DNA of 64,000 nucleotides from Bacillota bacterium (GTDB lineage: Bacteria > Bacillota > Sulfobacillia > Sulfobacillales > Sulfobacillaceae): NCBI GenBank assembly GCA_021821465.1, contig JAKACM010000001.1, positions 62,001-126,000 on the forward strand, read 5' to 3'. Of this stretch, positions 47,340 to 56,637 are shown one piece after another. Position numbers and translations under genes: made by a program. A model generated the notes under the pieces. It was not told the DNA's origin, made no database searches, and was given only the letters and a program-made list of their open reading frames with translations. The number at the start of each line of letters is the position of its first letter. Position 1 is the stretch's first letter.

Positions 47340-47654
47340 GAACCGCCATCACCCGCTCCGCTTTATAAACCTATGTACATTGTTTCCTATCAAACATGGT
47401 CCGGGCAGCAACAAAAAACATATTTTCCTTGATGGCAAGAACACACTTGCATCCAAAAGGTGAACTTGCTATTCCCTCGCAATCACCGAAGGAGCAGATC
47501 ATTGTCAAGAACTCTACCATAACACGACATCGCTCTTGGTTCTCATACTCATAAACACAAGACAAGCACCGGGTCTTTCGTGCAGGCACTTTGGTCTATT
47601 ATAGCCGAAAAATCCTCATGGCAAAATGACCGAAGGCGGGGATGCTTGGCATGT
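47340..47654. other. 315-bp gap upstream of acpS
   Basis: No supported gene. A 72-codon minus-strand frame (47371-47589) is Cys-rich and has no family or start signal. The promoter of the acpS cluster should lie in the left part, but no good -35/-10 pair stands out. No terminator for ftcD is seen. Confidence 0.4.
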
Positions 47655-48569
47655 TTACATAATCTTTGGACCTTGGCCTTTTTGATCTAACTGGGATAAA
47701 GACCACTCCAGAACATGAGTCATTTCAAAGTCGCATTGTTGCAGGTAATAACGCGCAATGTCCACTAATGCCTGGGCGGGCATGAATCCCACCAATTCGG
47801 TTCTGAAGATGTTGACGCCAAAACGTAGGGCCTCCTGTCTAACCATTTCAAGAGCCCTAGGAAGCGGCGTCTTGGGATAATCCACAAGATTCATGGAAAC
47901 CTGCACTCTTGCCTGACTCACCGTATTCATGGGTAACGCTTTGACCCCGGCAAGGCCTCCCGTTGAAGCCCGCACGGATTGTGCGATCTTTTGGGCTACT
48001 TCCATATCGTTCGTATTCAACAGGACATTGAAGGCGATCAATGGATTTCTGGCGCCCACCGCAACGGCTCCGGCGCTGGGATGAGGGTATGGCAAGCCGT
48101 AATCCGGAGGATCGCTCGCCATTTTGTACGACAATCCCTCAAATTGTCCTCGGCGCACATCCGCCAGGTTTTTATGCTGAGATTTTGTGGCCGCCATTTC
48201 ATATAAATAGACAGGCAGATGCAGCTCTTCCGCCAAACGGTGTCCCAGTCTTTTAGCCACGGATACGGCATCCGCCATCGTTGCCCCCCTCAGCGGAACA
48301 AAGGGGATAACATCCACGGCTCCCATGCGAGGATGAACGCCTTGATGTGTACGCAAATCGATATGTTTTACCGCCATTGCGGCCGCCTGAAACATGGCTT
48401 CCGCCAAATCTTCCGCCTCGCCCACGGCCGTCATGACCGAACGGTTATGATCGACATCCAAGGCCATTCCCAATATCCGGACACCCGAAATCCCGGATGA
48501 ATCCACGATAGCTTGGACGATATCCTTTCGGCGTCCCTCCGAAAAGTTGGGAACACACTCCAGGATCAT
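47655..48569 (-). CDS. ftcD: Glutamate formiminotransferase
   Basis: Transfers the formimino group from N-formiminoglutamate to THF in histidine breakdown, or the formyl group in related reactions. 304 aa: only the formiminotransferase half (N- and C-subdomains), without the cyclodeaminase domain. Motifs: LECVPNFSEGRR, DVDHNRSVMT, HQGVHPRMGAVDVIPFVPL and the C-terminal VGFMPAQAL. No hut gene is present. ATGA overlap with the molybdopterin oxidoreductase gene. Confidence 0.92.
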   Translation of the reverse strand: MILECVPNFSEGRRKDIVQAIVDSSGISGVRILGMALDVDHNRSVMTAVGEAEDLAEAMFQAAAMAVKHIDLRTHQGVHPRMGAVDVIPFVPLRGATMADAVSVAKRLGHRLAEELHLPVYLYEMAATKSQHKNLADVRRGQFEGLSYKMASDPPDYGLPYPHPSAGAVAVGARNPLIAFNVLLNTNDMEVAQKIAQSVRASTGGLAGVKALPMNTVSQARVQVSMNLVDYPKTPLPRALEMVRQEALRFGVNIFRTELVGFMPAQALVDIARYYLQQCDFEMTHVLEWSLSQLDQKGQGPKIM

Positions 48570-50623
48570 AGCGGTTTCTCCTGTTTATAGGCTTCGACCC
48601 TCACCCGGCTGTCATAAAACGTGGCTCCGCCGCCGTAATCCGACAATTCTTGGCCGGTCAGCTGATTGACATTAACCCCGTCTTGATCGCGGTTCCATCT
48701 GACGGCATAACTGAGGAGCAGTCCCGGGGACACCTTATCGCTGGCCCGTGCGACGAACCGGGCAGAACCCAGGGTATTAAAGAGCCGGACCCGATCGCCG
48801 TCTTGCAGATTCAAATGCTTCATGTCCCTTTTATGCATATAAACCGTAGGATCCTCCTTGGGCTCAAGAAGACTTTCGACATTGCCAAAACTAGACTTGA
48901 TGGTATTTTTCTTCGACGGTGTGAGAAGTTGAAACGGCAGGCCTTCCCCATCTTGAAACGGTAACGGATTGTCCCCCACTGTTTGCGTGTCATTATCAAG
49001 GGGCAACGGTCTCAAGCGCAGTCCATGGGGCGGATGACCGAAGTCAATAAAGGGGCGGGCTTGGGGCGAAATCTTCAACCTTTGCACCGGATTATGCTGC
49101 AAAGTGTCCCAGGTAATATGCCGAAGCCATGGATGAGGGGATTGCAAAGCTTGCCGGATTAGCGTCTCGTCAGAATCATGGACCCATGATTCTTGGCCAA
49201 ATCCGGACGCTTGGGCAAGACGACGGAAAAACTCGGTGTTGGAAACCGCTTCCCCCGGCGGTTCAAGAACCTTAGGGTTTAATTGAATGTACTGATGCCA
49301 GTACGACAAGTGCAAATCGAGAACTTCCGGAAACATCGCTGCCGGAAGCACCCAATCTGCATAATGGGCCGTATCAGTCATCATTTGTTCGTGTACAACA
49401 ATCAAGAGATCCTCCCGTGTTAAGCCTCTCAATACTGCCGATTGATCCGGAGCGGTGGCCGCCGGGTTCGCATTATAGACAATCAATGCTTTGACGGGTG
49501 GGATCCGAGCCGACGATAAAGCGTTACCCAACTGAACCATATTGATTTCGCGAGGATTTCCTTGGAGCAAATCAGGACGTGTCAATAAATCCCAATTAAT
49601 GGGAAATGCATCGGACTGGCTCAGTAAGTGTCCTCCTCCGGGATATCGGTATGATCCGCTCAAGATGGACAAGGCGGAAATCGCCCAAATAGCCTGCGCT
49701 CCATAACGGTTCCGCTGCACACCATATCCGGTGCGAATAAGCAAAGGGGGGTCTTGGAGCAACTCATGAGCAAGATTTTCGATAGTGAAGGGGCTGAGTC
49801 CCGTGATTTCGGCAGCCCGGGGCACGGTCCAAGGTTCTACCGCCTGAGCATATTCCTCCAAACCGGAACCAAACTTATCCACAAATTCCACATCAAACAG
49901 TGACGCCTTTAGCCAATACCGCCCTATGGCCATGGCCAGCACCGCATCGGAACCCGGCCTTAGGGCAATATGCACTCCATAGCGAACCGCACTTTCGGTT
50001 TTCAGCGGATCAATCACGATAATTTTGGCTCCTTGAGCCGCCGCCTTATCCAGAAGAGGAATTTGATGTACGTTCGTAACGATAGGATTTGCACCCCACA
50101 GAACAATCCGACCCATATGCACAATCATCTGCGGATCAGGACCCATTCTCGAGCCATAGACCCACTTGAAGGCCGCGTCAGCCGCGGCACTGCAAATTGT
50201 TCTACGCAGCCGGGTGGCATTGATGCGGTGAAAAAACCGCCGATCCATCGACGATGAGCTTAAAATCCCCATATTTCCCGAGAAACTGTATGGCATAACG
50301 GCCTCGGCGCCGAATTCTTGAATAATTTGATCTAAACGCCATGCTATGTCCTCCATGGCCTCTGCCCAGCTACTGCGGACAAAAATCCCCGACCCCTTAG
50401 GGCCCGTCCGTCGCAGCGGATAAAGGATACGATCCCCATGAGAGAGTCGTTCAAGGTAGCGATTCACCTTCAAACAAGCAAATCCATTCATGATGGGATG
50501 ATTGCGGTCCCCTCGGATTCGCACGATATTTTTCGCTGACAGGGTCAATTCCAAGCCGCAGGTGTCATAGCAGTCATGAGGACAGACCCCGTGCACGGAA
50601 TAGTTCTCCAGATCCTGACCCAT
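48566..50623 (-). CDS. Molybdopterin oxidoreductase (DMSO-reductase family)
   Basis: 685 aa. N-terminal 4Fe-4S ligands in GVCPHDCYDTCG plus the fourth Cys in NGFACLKVN. The bis-MGD core includes WAEAMEDIAWRLDQI, VLWGANPIVTNVHQIP, IVIDPLKTESA and LRPGSDAVLAMAIG. ADWVLPAAMFPE and the C-terminal beta-barrel (YMHKRDMKHLNLQDGDRVRLFN) are typical. A Cys-Ser at TICSAAAD could be the molybdenum ligand. No Tat signal is seen, so it is probably cytoplasmic, like formate-dehydrogenase or polysulfide/thiosulfate-reductase-like soluble members; the substrate is unknown. moaC and the MogA-like gene in the window supply its cofactor. Confidence 0.88.
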   Translation of the reverse strand: MGQDLENYSVHGVCPHDCYDTCGLELTLSAKNIVRIRGDRNHPIMNGFACLKVNRYLERLSHGDRILYPLRRTGPKGSGIFVRSSWAEAMEDIAWRLDQIIQEFGAEAVMPYSFSGNMGILSSSSMDRRFFHRINATRLRRTICSAAADAAFKWVYGSRMGPDPQMIVHMGRIVLWGANPIVTNVHQIPLLDKAAAQGAKIIVIDPLKTESAVRYGVHIALRPGSDAVLAMAIGRYWLKASLFDVEFVDKFGSGLEEYAQAVEPWTVPRAAEITGLSPFTIENLAHELLQDPPLLIRTGYGVQRNRYGAQAIWAISALSILSGSYRYPGGGHLLSQSDAFPINWDLLTRPDLLQGNPREINMVQLGNALSSARIPPVKALIVYNANPAATAPDQSAVLRGLTREDLLIVVHEQMMTDTAHYADWVLPAAMFPEVLDLHLSYWHQYIQLNPKVLEPPGEAVSNTEFFRRLAQASGFGQESWVHDSDETLIRQALQSPHPWLRHITWDTLQHNPVQRLKISPQARPFIDFGHPPHGLRLRPLPLDNDTQTVGDNPLPFQDGEGLPFQLLTPSKKNTIKSSFGNVESLLEPKEDPTVYMHKRDMKHLNLQDGDRVRLFNTLGSARFVARASDKVSPGLLLSYAVRWNRDQDGVNVNQLTGQELSDYGGGATFYDSRVRVEAYKQEKPL

Positions 50624-50654
50624 CTTGTTAATTCGCCCCTTGCTTTTCCCTGCC

Positions 50655-51185
50655 TTATAGATGCAAAGACGGCTTGCCGCCCCGGGTCACCACGAATTTT
50701 GCCCACATCCCGGATACTTCATGATCGGGCACCAAGCTTGCCATGCGGTAACTGCCCGGCCGCGAGGGCCGAAACGCAAAGACTTGTGTGCCTTGAGGCG
50801 GCAAACCTGTAGTCAAATCACGGGTTGCTGCTCCTGAAAAAGATGCCCGGCGGCTTCGGGCTCCTGCTACGACGGCCAAAGAATTTGACAAGCCCGAATC
50901 ATTGACAAAATGAATCGTCACCTTGTAGTTTTCCGGCACCGTCACTTGCATAGCCCCGTTCTGCGTTCCGTTCAAATTGAAGCCATGATCTTGGTAACCG
51001 GCAATGATGGTCAATTCCACCAAATGGGCAGCCGTGTTCACCCTCATCCACCTTTTAACGTTGTGGGACGGAGAAGGAACGACCATGGATGACACTTTTT
51101 GAGTAGGGGGACCGGCAAATAACCCACATCCCGTTAACCCCAGCCCCAAGACTCCCAATATCAGCAAATAATGAGACTTCATCAC
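50655..51185 (-). CDS. Sulfocyanin-like lipoprotein lacking copper ligands
   Basis: 176 aa. Lipoprotein signal LLILGVLGLGLTGCGLF with a canonical L-T-G-C lipobox, so it is anchored outside the membrane. The rest follows the sulfocyanin cupredoxin pattern: YQDHGFNLNGTQNGAMQVTVPENYKVTIHFVN (overall G-F-N-x-N-G-T...G-x-M-x-V-x-V-P), then PGSYRMASLVPDHEVSGMW. In sulfocyanins the four copper ligands are a His in an L-P-H-x segment and a C-x4-H-x4-M segment. Here the first His is Asn (LSNSL) and the Cys is Ser (MASLVPDH), while the later His and Met remain. It probably does not bind type 1 copper. Confidence 0.75.
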   Translation of the reverse strand: MMKSHYLLILGVLGLGLTGCGLFAGPPTQKVSSMVVPSPSHNVKRWMRVNTAAHLVELTIIAGYQDHGFNLNGTQNGAMQVTVPENYKVTIHFVNDSGLSNSLAVVAGARSRRASFSGAATRDLTTGLPPQGTQVFAFRPSRPGSYRMASLVPDHEVSGMWAKFVVTRGGKPSLHL

Positions 51186-51289
51186 AATTCGGCGCTGGAG
51201 TTCGACTTTTTAAGAGAAAGGCGCCTTCTCTCCTTTCCTGTCCTTGGCAGCAAGGTTCACTTCATTACTCGTATCGTCTTGTCAAGCGT

Positions 51290-52740
51290 TTGACACTCCC
51301 CACGGTTAAAGCCGGGGGATTCTCACGAGGAACCGACTTACGTCAGCTTTACTCGCATTGGATTTGCCAAAAGCCCCCTAGCCACTCGCTCGATATCGAG
51401 TCTGTGGTTACTTTTGCGCAGAATGTTTGCCGCTCCGTTCACATCGGCGTTCAATGTGTGCCCGTCGCTTGATCGGTATAGACCGCGCTGGATGCGTTGG
51501 CCACGAAAAGTGACTTCTTGATGAGTGCCGTTCCAGATAGGCATCGCATCGCCGTCGAGCACACTGGCTTTCGATGTGTATGACTCCTCTTGTTCGACGT
51601 ACCGTAGTCCGTACCGTTCACACAGGTTTTCCAGTTGGGTTCGGAGTTGGCCGCGGGAGATCTGCACAAATTTTTGATTGTTTCGGGATCCCAGATTCAC
51701 GTCACGTTTCCAATCAGGATTGTACCCCACAATGATGGTGCCAATCTTATGGGTGATGCAGTAATTCACGATGTATCGTGCCGCCTTCATCATGTCGTCA
51801 TGAACGCGGTGATTGCGATTGATCGTAATCCGCGCCATTTGTTCGGAACGCGGTAGCTGTTGTTGATCCAGAATGGACTGTAGCTGAGCCATACGCATGT
51901 TGTACTGATGGTTCAGGGATTTTAAGTGTTTTCCGTCGAGGATGAACGACGACCCATCAAGACTGTTGACACACGTCGCTAAGTTATCCAATCCCAGATC
52001 AATTACCAGCGCTGCCTCTGACGACACCGTCGGTTGTGGTTCTTCTTTTGTTGCATAGACAAATTGCACCTGGAAGAATCGCGCTTTCTCCAACGGAATG
52101 ATTCGGACTTCTTTGATTGTCTTGCCCTCCAACCGTGCAGGAAACGGAACACGAATTCTCTGCAGGTCGGGATGGAGTCTTTGGAATTCCCGAGACATTG
52201 GGACGAACAGAAACCCGTCCTTCATCACAATGGCATTAGTCGACAAGATGAGGGGGAAGTAGTCATTCTTCTCCAGGTAGTGCGGAATCCGTACATCATG
52301 GAAGCGATACTCACCTTTCTTTGCCTTCTTGAGGAGGTTAAAAAATGAGCGGAAAGATCGATCAACCACCTTAAGAATTTGCTGGCTCACACCCGCTTGA
52401 AGCAGTGCGTAATTCTCGTTGTCCTTCACGGCTTGGTAATTCGATTCGTAACGCAGAAAACGGCCTTCCGCAAAAAAATATTGGCGAATCGAATACAAAC
52501 CGGCATTGTAGAGATTCTTGGCATACCCACACATTTCACGCAAGGCTGCGTATTCCCTTTTGTTGAGTCCTCGGATTTGGTTACTCTGTGTCAAGTACAC
52601 CGTGACGTCACCGTCTTCCCATATAATAATTATTATAGAAACCGTCTATCGTGTTAGGCCAAAGATTCGCTTGACGGCGAGCGCTTTATATCCCCATGCC
52701 TAAAGGCAGGGGTTTTACGGCGCATTTGCTAACTATAAAA
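51290..52740 (-). mobile_element. IS200/IS605-family element, tnpB only (IS1341-like)
   Basis: A tnpB gene flanked by subterminal hairpins typical of this family. Upstream: CCCC-A-TGCC-TAAA-GGCA-GGGG (52692-52712), then TTTTACGG. Downstream: CCCC-A-CGGTTAAAGCCG-GGGG (51298-51318). No tnpA transposase, so movement needs one in trans. The 3' end of tnpB plus the downstream hairpin should form the omega RNA, whose guide would come from the sequence just left of about 51290. Exact ends are uncertain by some 20 nt. Confidence 0.85.
51338..52600 (-). CDS. tnpB: TnpB RNA-guided nuclease, zinc-finger cysteines absent
   Basis: 420 aa from a GTG. RuvC residues: Asp in LVIDLGLDNLATCVN, Glu in RYVEQEESYTSKAS and Asp in LNADVNGAANILRKS. 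The N-terminal helical domain (LREMCGYAKNLYNAGLYSIRQYF) is the usual TnpB/OrfB one. Between the last two catalytic residues, homologues carry a four-Cys zinc ribbon; here the stretch DGDAMPIWNGTHQ...YRSSDGHT has no cysteine. The catalytic centre looks intact, so it may still work, like known zinc-finger-less members. Confidence 0.92.
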   Translation of the reverse strand: MYLTQSNQIRGLNKREYAALREMCGYAKNLYNAGLYSIRQYFFAEGRFLRYESNYQAVKDNENYALLQAGVSQQILKVVDRSFRSFFNLLKKAKKGEYRFHDVRIPHYLEKNDYFPLILSTNAIVMKDGFLFVPMSREFQRLHPDLQRIRVPFPARLEGKTIKEVRIIPLEKARFFQVQFVYATKEEPQPTVSSEAALVIDLGLDNLATCVNSLDGSSFILDGKHLKSLNHQYNMRMAQLQSILDQQQLPRSEQMARITINRNHRVHDDMMKAARYIVNYCITHKIGTIIVGYNPDWKRDVNLGSRNNQKFVQISRGQLRTQLENLCERYGLRYVEQEESYTSKASVLDGDAMPIWNGTHQEVTFRGQRIQRGLYRSSDGHTLNADVNGAANILRKSNHRLDIERVARGLLANPMRVKLT

Positions 52741-52927
52741 ATCATGACTGCAAGACTTCCACACCCTTTGGCCCTTTGATTCTGCCATGATAAATACAGT
52801 AGCCGAAGAACCATCCATGTAGTTCATTGTACAACACTCAAACAAGCCTTTCTCCGTGAAGAGATTAATGCATTAGAGCAATTTTCACACAAGAATCTCT
52901 TGTTAGGAATTTTATTTGCAAAAGGTC

Positions 52928-52957
52928 TTTACACTTACCCGCAGCTATGTTTATAAT
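52928..52957 (+). promoter_or_regulatory. SigA-type promoter of the serine operon
   Basis: -35 TTTACA (52928-52933), 18-bp spacer, -10 TATAAT (52952-52957). The transcript would begin at about 52964, just before the T-box leader. The stretch 52741-52927 upstream shows nothing else. Confidence 0.65.
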
Positions 52958-52964
52958 TTCACAA

Positions 52965-53181
52965 AAGCCCAATGAACGGGAAGAGTCAGGTGATTCTCTA
53001 GAAAGTCGGTAGGATGGAACCCGATGAGTTGCCTGAACCCGATTCCACCCCGGAGGATGTCAACGATGAGTTGACCGCAGTGCTGCGTTAGAGCTAAAGA
53101 GAGGGCAGGTCGAAGAAATAATCTGTCAAATAGGGTGGCACCGCGGTGACTACCGTCCCTAATAATTTAGGGGCGTTTTTT
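52965..53181 (+). promoter_or_regulatory. T-box riboswitch, serine specifier likely
   Basis: The T-box core AGGGTGGCACCGCGG lies at 53132-53146, followed by a terminator CGTCCCTAATAATTTAGGGGCG with a T-run (53154-53181). Stem I begins near 52978 (GGGAAGAGTCAGG). In its distal loop GATTCCACC, the codon TCC (53044-53046) followed by A fits a serine specifier. Uncharged tRNA-Ser would stabilise the antiterminator and allow transcription of the aminotransferase and serA. The T-box call is firm; the specifier is inferred from position and from the genes controlled. Confidence 0.9.
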
Positions 53182-53294
53182 GTTTTGCGAATGACCATCC
53201 ATCTTTATCGATTCGCAAAAAGACGTTGTTTATCATGTAATCTAGGAACAAAAGCACGCAATCCACGAATAGTGTCAAGAGGAGGAATTTTTTT

Positions 53295-54449
53295 ATGCTA
53301 TATCCGCCACAGATCTTATTACCCGGGCCCACACCGGTGCCTCCCAGCGTCAATTTAGCCATGCAACAAGCCATGTCCGATCATAGGGGCAGTGTGTTTA
53401 CAAAGGTGAAGGACCATGTCCTCAAGGAATTGGATGATCTCTTTGATGTCGGTCCAAATGGCGGGGTGGCCGTTATTCCCACCAGCGGCACCGGATCTTT
53501 AGAGGCCGCCATTCAGAACTTCCTTTTGCCGGGCGACAAGGTTATCGGAGTCAGTACCGGTACTTTCGGTGAACGATTTGTGGACATTGCCGAGAAAATG
53601 GGAGTGCAAGTCAGACATTTACGCGTCAATTACGGCGAGGCGTTCGATCCCAAAAACATTCTTGAGGTTTTGACGGAAGAGCAGAACATTAAAGCGATAT
53701 TGGTTACCCATAACGAAACGTCAACGGGGGTATTGAATCCGGTTGTAGAACTCGCCTCGCAACTCCATTCGATGGCCAATCCTCCATTACTCATTGTAGA
53801 CAGCATCTCGGGAGTGCCTTCAGTGCCTTTGAAAGTTGTCCGCAATCATGTTGACGTAATCATTGCAGCCTCACAAAAAGGCTTTATGTGTCCTCCCGGT
53901 CTGGGTGTCTTAGCGGTGGCCGAGCGTGCCCGCAATGAGATCATCCCAGAACGCCCGGGCCGTCTATTCTTTGATTTGCGTCCCTACTTAAACCGGCAGT
54001 TTCCTTATACCCCTGCCGTGTCTTTGTGGTACGGGCTGGAAGAGGCGCTTCATCTACTCACTGAAGAGGGCGAACAGCCCCGTTTGGCCCGTCATCAGCT
54101 GTTGAGCCGTATGGCCCGAGCCTTTGGTCAAGCCGCCGGCCTCACACCTCCCGTGAAGGAGGAATTTGCCTCCCCTACAGTAACGGCTTTAAAGGCTCCC
54201 CAAATGATGAGCCCCGTGCAATTTCGCAACGAAACCGCCAAACTGGGACTACAAATCGCGGGAGCCATGGGTCCCTGGCACCATGATTACATCCGCATCG
54301 GTCATGTCGGTGCCGTGTTGCCGGAACAACTCTTTAAGGGATTAGCGACATTAGCTCATTTGCTGCCTGCGGGTTTTGATGGATTGCAGGCGGCATGGGT
54401 CACTTGGCACGACGCCATCACAGTTGACGAGGAGGTTCACCGCCAATGA
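53295..54449 (+). CDS. Class V aminotransferase (probable phosphoserine aminotransferase)
   Basis: 384 aa, with GAGGA about 9 nt before the ATG. Fold type I, serine-glyoxylate/alanine-glyoxylate group: LLPGPTPVPPSVNLAM, PTSGTGSLEAAIQNFL, VTHNETSTGVLNP, the PLP Asp in LIVDSISGVPSVPL and the PLP Lys in AASQKGFMCPPGLG. Sequence type is SgaA/AGXT rather than classic SerC. Operon with serA (ATGA overlap) under a serine T-box implies it makes phosphoserine from 3-phosphohydroxypyruvate; serB is not nearby. Confidence 0.9.
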   Translation: MLYPPQILLPGPTPVPPSVNLAMQQAMSDHRGSVFTKVKDHVLKELDDLFDVGPNGGVAVIPTSGTGSLEAAIQNFLLPGDKVIGVSTGTFGERFVDIAEKMGVQVRHLRVNYGEAFDPKNILEVLTEEQNIKAILVTHNETSTGVLNPVVELASQLHSMANPPLLIVDSISGVPSVPLKVVRNHVDVIIAASQKGFMCPPGLGVLAVAERARNEIIPERPGRLFFDLRPYLNRQFPYTPAVSLWYGLEEALHLLTEEGEQPRLARHQLLSRMARAFGQAAGLTPPVKEEFASPTVTALKAPQMMSPVQFRNETAKLGLQIAGAMGPWHHDYIRIGHVGAVLPEQLFKGLATLAHLLPAGFDGLQAAWVTWHDAITVDEEVHRQ

Positions 54450-56005
54450 CACGTCCACGGATCCTTATCACCGAAACTTTAGGCCAGGAAGGCATAGACA
54501 TGCTGCGTGAAATGTCGGATGTTGATGCTTATGATCTCTTGCCTAAAGAGCAATTGCCCGAAATTTTGGGAAACTATGATGCTGTCATTATCCGCAGCGC
54601 GCACAGACTCCCCCGTGAGGTTCTGACGAACCGCCCCCGCTTGAAAGTTGTCGCGAGGGCCGGTTCAGGAGTCGACAACGTCGATCTCAAGGCCTGCACC
54701 GAATTCGGCATTGCCGTAGTCAATGCTCCCGGCGCCAATGCGATTGCTGCCGCCGAACAGGCTTTTGGACACATGTTGACAATTCTGCGAAATATCCACT
54801 TGGGAGACGCACATGTTCGCGAAGGCGGATGGAATCGCAAGAAATTTCTCGGAGGGGAACTTCGCGGACGACGACTTGGTATCATTGGCTTTGGAAAAGT
54901 CGGACGGGAAGCGGCCCGTATTGCCCACGGGTTTCGCATGCCAGTTTATGCCTATGACCCGTTTGTAGCCCCGGAAATTTTTCAGGCCCACAACGTTACC
55001 CCTATAGACACACTGGAAGAACTGATGCCTGTATCGGATGTCTTGACCTTGCACACCCCCAAATCCGGACCCCAAATCGGTATGGATTTGCTGGCGCGAC
55101 TCCCTCAAAATGCCATTGTTGTCAATGTTGCCCGAGGAGGCATGATTGATGAGGAAGCGTTAGCCAAATTGCTGGATATGGGTCAGTTGTTGGGAGTAGG
55201 CCTGGATGTCTTTAGTCAGGAACCTCCGCCCAGGAATTTCCCGCTCTTTAATCATCCCCGCGCCGTTCTCACTCCCCATTTGGGTGGAAGTACCCAAGAA
55301 GCCATGACGGGGGTGGCTGTCATGACCGCCCAAGGAGTCATCCAAGCTCTTAAGGGTGAGACCCCGCCCAATATTGTCAATGTTCCGATTCCTCCTCTGA
55401 GTCCCGACGAATTTGGCCTTCTGGATGAAGGAGCCAGAGTGGTGGGTCGAATCTTCGCACAAATGAACAAAAAAATCACGGCACCACTGGTCCTAACTCT
55501 CAAAGGGGGCATTGTCCCCAATGCCATTCCATGGCTCAAACAAACCGTCCTGGCAGCGGTATTGAGCGAACAGCTCGATGGTCGGGTCAATGCCGTCAAT
55601 GCTTTGCTCAAAGCCGAAACCCAAGGTTTAACATTGTTGGTTGAGGAACGGGATCCCAATAAATCTCCGGCATTGAGTCTACGTCTGGAAGGCAACGCCA
55701 AAACGACTACCGAAGTGATTCTTGATAATCACTCGCCACGCCTCAGGTATATCAACGGCATCGCCATGGATCTGCCGTGGCCGAAAAATGCACTGATGAC
55801 GGTGCACAATGATGCTCCCGGAGTAGTGGGAAAAGTCGGCACGTTGGTTGGGCAGCATAATGTCAATATTGGTAATCTGCATTTGGCCCGTGATGAAAAG
55901 ACGCACCAAGCGCTGATGATTTTATCGCTGGACCAGACAGCACCGGACACTCTCGTCGAAGACGTCAAAAAAATCCCGGAAATTGATCAGGTCTTCGTCT
56001 TCTGA
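54446..56005 (+). CDS. serA: D-3-phosphoglycerate dehydrogenase
   Basis: First step of serine synthesis. 519 aa, the long type with intervening ASB domain and C-terminal ACT domain. Rossmann RRLGIIGFGKVGREAARIA, VLTLHTPKSG, the catalytic Arg region VVNVARGGMIDEEAL, and the Glu/His pair LDVFSQEPP and LTPHLGGSTQEA. ACT domain about 445-519 (LMTVHNDAPGVVGKVGTLVG), the usual site of serine feedback inhibition. The 3' end overlaps the convergent glycosylase gene by 19 nt. Confidence 0.96.
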   Translation: MTRPRILITETLGQEGIDMLREMSDVDAYDLLPKEQLPEILGNYDAVIIRSAHRLPREVLTNRPRLKVVARAGSGVDNVDLKACTEFGIAVVNAPGANAIAAAEQAFGHMLTILRNIHLGDAHVREGGWNRKKFLGGELRGRRLGIIGFGKVGREAARIAHGFRMPVYAYDPFVAPEIFQAHNVTPIDTLEELMPVSDVLTLHTPKSGPQIGMDLLARLPQNAIVVNVARGGMIDEEALAKLLDMGQLLGVGLDVFSQEPPPRNFPLFNHPRAVLTPHLGGSTQEAMTGVAVMTAQGVIQALKGETPPNIVNVPIPPLSPDEFGLLDEGARVVGRIFAQMNKKITAPLVLTLKGGIVPNAIPWLKQTVLAAVLSEQLDGRVNAVNALLKAETQGLTLLVEERDPNKSPALSLRLEGNAKTTTEVILDNHSPRLRYINGIAMDLPWPKNALMTVHNDAPGVVGKVGTLVGQHNVNIGNLHLARDEKTHQALMILSLDQTAPDTLVEDVKKIPEIDQVFVF

Positions 56006-56637
56006 ATCCGATCTTTTACCGACACGCAAAGATGATTTTTGATCCAAAACCGCCAAGGGTACTGTGCGGCTTCTCCGGCATAATTGACATTGATCCTGGG
56101 GCCCGTTGCAATCTCTTCAGAAGCCAACGGGTCCCAGTCATGATAAAGTTGCAATCGGGAATTAAAAAATGCTAGGCCGTACTCTTGTTGTGCGACGCCG
56201 AGAGCCTGCGCTAACTTTGCCGGCCCGTTGGTCAATTGACATAAATTGGATACTGACCCTGTGATCTCAAGATGCCTGCGCTGTGCCATGAGTTCAATAC
56301 CTTGAAGAGGTTCCAATGCTCGAATGAGGATGGCTTCAGGGCTACCCGGAGGTCCCGTTACTACGTTCAAACAATAGTGCATGCCGTAGACGAAATAGAC
56401 ATAAGCATGCCCGGGAGGACCATACATGACACGGGTTCTTGGTGTGATCTTTCCTCCGAAGCTATGAGCTGCTCGGTCGTCAGGCCCTCTATACATCTCT
56501 ACCTCAACAACACGTCCGGCACACCGGCCCAAGGGGCCGTCATGCGCAATGACCATTCCCAACAAACTCCGGGCTAGATCTGGAGTCGGACGGCCAAAAA
56601 AAGTCTTGCTCGCAAGACCCTTCCAATTGTTCTCCAA
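55987..56637 (-). CDS. 3-methyladenine DNA glycosylase (AAG/MPG family)
   Basis: 216 aa, from a TTG with AAGGAG 11 nt upstream. Base-excision repair of alkylated purines. Signatures: LARSLLGMVIAHD, GRVVEVEMYRGPDDRAAHSFGG (catalytic Glu region), TPRTRVMYGPPGHAYVYFVYGMHYCLNVVTG and LTNGPAKLAQALG. Its leader contains a tandem 14-bp duplication (56659-56686). Converges on serA. Confidence 0.94.
   Translation of the reverse strand: MENNWKGLASKTFFGRPTPDLARSLLGMVIAHDGPLGRCAGRVVEVEMYRGPDDRAAHSFGGKITPRTRVMYGPPGHAYVYFVYGMHYCLNVVTGPPGSPEAILIRALEPLQGIELMAQRRHLEITGSVSNLCQLTNGPAKLAQALGVAQQEYGLAFFNSRLQLYHDWDPLASEEIATGPRINVNYAGEAAQYPWRFWIKNHLCVSVKDRIQKTKT

Noticed and set aside
47371-47589. 72-codon Cys-rich minus-strand frame in the acpS-ftcD gap
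   Set aside because: No ribosome site or family, and Cys spacing does not fit a known zinc or Fe-S motif.
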